Part shown: positions 61,931 to 64,000 of the stretch, piece after piece
How positions within the stretch are numbered: position 1 is the first letter of the stretch
Layout: each line of letters begins with the position of its first letter
Source of the DNA: Draconibacterium aestuarii
GTDB lineage: Bacteria; Bacteroidota; Bacteroidia; Bacteroidales; Prolixibacteraceae
Direction: 5' to 3'
Length of the DNA stretch: 64,000 bases
Assembly (NCBI GenBank): GCA_026671195.1
Contig: JAPOHD010000069.1
Span: forward strand, 167,631-231,630
Notes under the pieces: model-generated
The model's database searches: none
What the model was told of the DNA's origin: nothing
The model's input: the letters and a program-made list of their open reading frames with translations, nothing else
Program-made: the position numbers and the translations under genes

Positions 61931-63999
61931 TATTCTTTATAAATTACTCTGCCAATTTGGACTCTACCATCAAGGTCTAATTTGTAGAGATACATTCCTG
62001 TGACTTTACTTTCAGGTACATACTCAATGGTATTTAATACTCCTCTTTCAACATAACGATCCAATAAGCGTGCTACACGCTGACCGGTTATATTGTAGAT
62101 TTCAAGTACTCCATACGCATCTTTTCCTGAAACAAACTCAAAGGTTACCTTTTCGCTAAACGGGTTCGGGTAAACTTTCAGGTCGGTAGCCTGAAGAATT
62201 GGATCTTTAATTTCAGCTGCTTTCTCGGCACACGGGATTGCACCGATCTTACCGTAACTATTCAGATCTTCTTCTTCAACTACCGATCCGTAACTTAAGT
62301 ATGCTTTAAAATAGAAGTTTGCTACATCCGTTGGTCCACTTGCCCAGGTTGTACCCAGAATCGACTTCACTTCATATTTTACTCCCAAAACATAAGTCTG
62401 GTTCACATCGGCGCCGGTAACTTCTATCCAGGCCTGAGTTCCTGTTGCATCTACGCCTTCTTCAGTGTTTAATTTTGAACAAGCTTCATCGAATATCTTA
62501 ATATCCTTGCCTTGAACAACATCAAACAAGCCACCATTAAGCATGCCATCTCCATCCCATTGTTTTATATCAATCCGGAAATCAGCAGCCGGTGGAGTAA
62601 TGATGGTGTAATAGAAGAATACACCCGGTACTGCATTTGTTACAGCTCCATCACCATCCAGAGTTAAACAAACTTCAGGAAGTGGAACGGCCCAATCGTT
62701 TCGGATATCCCAACAAGTTGTTTGTGTAGGGAAGATCTTTTCGCATGGGATATTTGGTATCTCATCGTTACAATCACCGGGACAATTATACATATCCAGG
62801 ATAAATATATCGAAAGGTCCGGGAGGCAAAGTAGTAAATGTATGAGTTGCTCCTGTAACTGGCACATAATTTATACCATCCAAACTGATGCTGTATGGAG
62901 GTGTACCACCTTCTATACTAACCGTTGCTCCTCCATTGCTTTCTCCGCAGGTGGCTGATACAATATCGCTGATCGTGCATTTAACTTCATCAGGTTGACC
63001 AATGCTAACTCTACAGGTACTGTAATTCACAGTTAGAGGACTTCCATTATCTACAAAATATGCCTGATATTCTCCGGCGTAAAGACCGGTAGCAGTTACT
63101 TTAGTTTCAGCATCTCCTATGCCTGTTTTTGGCACAGTTACAGGACCCCAAACCAAGGTTAAAGTTGGTGGGTCTGTTGATGTATCAAAAGTATCAAGCT
63201 CAATCGTAAAGGTTCCAACACCTTTAACATAGATATCAGCCTCGCCGTTATTATCACCAAAACAGATTGCATCACGCCCTACAGTCCTACAGCTCGGAGC
63301 AGATGGACTCCACAGAACGAATTCACAACATGTATGCTCACAAACAATACCACCTCCATGATCTTCTAATATTCTCAAACAGTACTCTAATCCTGGTGGA
63401 TCAGCCAAACCACTAACAGTAACCTGTATTCCGGGAGTAGTTAGGTCTTCATCATCAGGAAGAGCATCGAGAACTTTTACTCCATCTACGTACCATTCAT
63501 AATTACGGTCTACAATATCAACACTGGTTGTAGTAATATCAATTGTTAAAAGACCATCAGTATTTTCATAATCTGTAGCATCTTTGACTTTTGTTATATT
63601 ACAACTTGGTGCTTCGTAAACCGTCATGGTTACCATCTCAACAGTATGACAATCAAGATCGCCATCGTATTTATTTGTACTGCGAATCCAGAATATTGAG
63701 TCGCCAATGGCAACTGTTACTGCCGGATCGATAGGTGATGTTCCGTTATCGGCTTCTGTTGCTGTTTTATGATAGCTAATAGTACCATCATCTGCATTTA
63801 AAAGTATGCTTGCTGCGCTTAAATCGAAATGAGCTACTCCGCTGGTACCTTCTTCACAACTTGCCGCATCATCTACTTCCAGGTCAGGATTGTCCCAAAC
63901 GGTCAGCGTTACCATCGCTTTTGAATAACAATCCAGTGCGTCGCCATCGTCAGGGTTCGTACTGCGAATCCAATACTGTGCACTACCAATTGCTACCAC
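61930..63999 (-). CDS. Large secreted protein with SprB-like repeat and T9SS type A sorting domain (N-terminus outside window)
   Basis: The frame is open to the right window edge, so only the last 689 or so residues are seen. The first 190 residues contain one complete and one partial copy of a repeat of about 95 residues (VAIGD/S...WIRSTN...DLDC...MVT...TV). Further on a SprB-like repeat is visible (SCGESNGG-type core with GGTPPYSISLDG and PGPFDIFI...YNC). The last 80 residues (KVYPNPFSEKVTFEF to GRVIYKE) are a type A sorting domain. It is probably a long filamentous adhesin at the cell surface. Confidence 0.82.
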   Translation of the reverse strand: MVAIGSAQYWIRSTNPDDGDALDCYSKAMVTLTVWDNPDLEVDDAASCEEGTSGVAHFDLSAASILLNADDGTISYHKTATEADNGTSPIDPAVTVAIGDSIFWIRSTNKYDGDLDCHTVEMVTMTVYEAPSCNITKVKDATDYENTDGLLTIDITTTSVDIVDRNYEWYVDGVKVLDALPDDEDLTTPGIQVTVSGLADPPGLEYCLRILEDHGGGIVCEHTCCEFVLWSPSAPSCRTVGRDAICFGDNNGEADIYVKGVGTFTIELDTFDTSTDPPTLTLVWGPVTVPKTGIGDAETKVTATGLYAGEYQAYFVDNGSPLTVNYSTCRVSIGQPDEVKCTISDIVSATCGESNGGATVSIEGGTPPYSISLDGINYVPVTGATHTFTTLPPGPFDIFILDMYNCPGDCNDEIPNIPCEKIFPTQTTCWDIRNDWAVPLPEVCLTLDGDGAVTNAVPGVFFYYTIITPPAADFRIDIKQWDGDGMLNGGLFDVVQGKDIKIFDEACSKLNTEEGVDATGTQAWIEVTGADVNQTYVLGVKYEVKSILGTTWASGPTDVANFYFKAYLSYGSVVEEEDLNSYGKIGAIPCAEKAAEIKDPILQATDLKVYPNPFSEKVTFEFVSGKDAYGVLEIYNITGQRVARLLDRYVERGVLNTIEYVPESKVTGMYLYKLDLDGRVQIGRVIYKE

Positions 64000-64000
64000 A

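Overview
The window looks like chromosomal DNA of a Bacteroidota bacterium, probably a marine or anaerobic member of the Bacteroidales/Marinilabiliales side of the phylum (the lineage below phylum is inference). Evidence: three secreted proteins with type IX secretion sorting domains, Bacteroidota promoters with a TAnnTTTG -7 element, an ABC permease of the DUF5687 kind, a 4Fe-4S PurF paralogue, and several classes of degenerate intergenic repeats typical of this phylum. I found no tRNA, rRNA, CRISPR array, transposase or prophage.

Layout. 1-6 kb: 3' part of a giant secreted adhesin-like protein. 6-8.6 kb: overlapping MBOAT acyltransferase and SGNH-like genes. 8.8-13 kb (minus strand): ammonium transporter, a 29-residue membrane peptide, a nucleoside transporter and a bifunctional nuclease. 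13.4-18.5 kb: a membrane protein with a winged-helix protein, then a sigma factor, a membrane protein and a secreted transglutaminase in series. 18.5-31.4 kb: housekeeping genes rplU, rpmA (with an extra helix-hairpin-helix domain), serS, an exonuclease, asd, a lamin-tail-domain secreted protein, an ABC exporter, recX, prfB with its programmed frameshift, ppk1 and an ArsC-like protein. 31.4-42.1 kb: lipid kinase, sucCD, a SIS isomerase, an isochorismatase-like hydrolase, a PurF paralogue without its glutaminase cysteine, an MBL hydrolase, aspartate kinase, a secreted unknown and an esterase.

42.2-47.4 kb: a GntR regulator divergent from a 2-oxoacid dehydrogenase operon (E2, then fused E1 alpha/beta), with a perfect palindromic operator between them. 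47.4-49 kb: DUF423 membrane protein and an M23/LysM peptidase. 49-55.7 kb: a heavy-metal RND efflux operon (two His-rich small proteins, adaptor, pump, outer-membrane channel). 55.9-61.8 kb: a sugar-catabolic set (PHP protein, class II aldolase/SDR fusion, zinc dehydrogenase, FSA-type transaldolase). 61.9-64 kb: the C-terminal part of a second large T9SS-secreted protein on the minus strand.

The most interesting signal is a pair of about 470-480 bp inserts (44408-44888 and 59228-59693). Each carries one four-helix-bundle (S23/IVS-type) gene, each is bounded by imperfect inverted repeats, and each sits between two genes of an otherwise continuous metabolic operon, ending just before the next start codon. 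The arm of the first copy recurs alone in front of serS. This resembles 23S rRNA intervening sequences, but placed in protein-coding operons.
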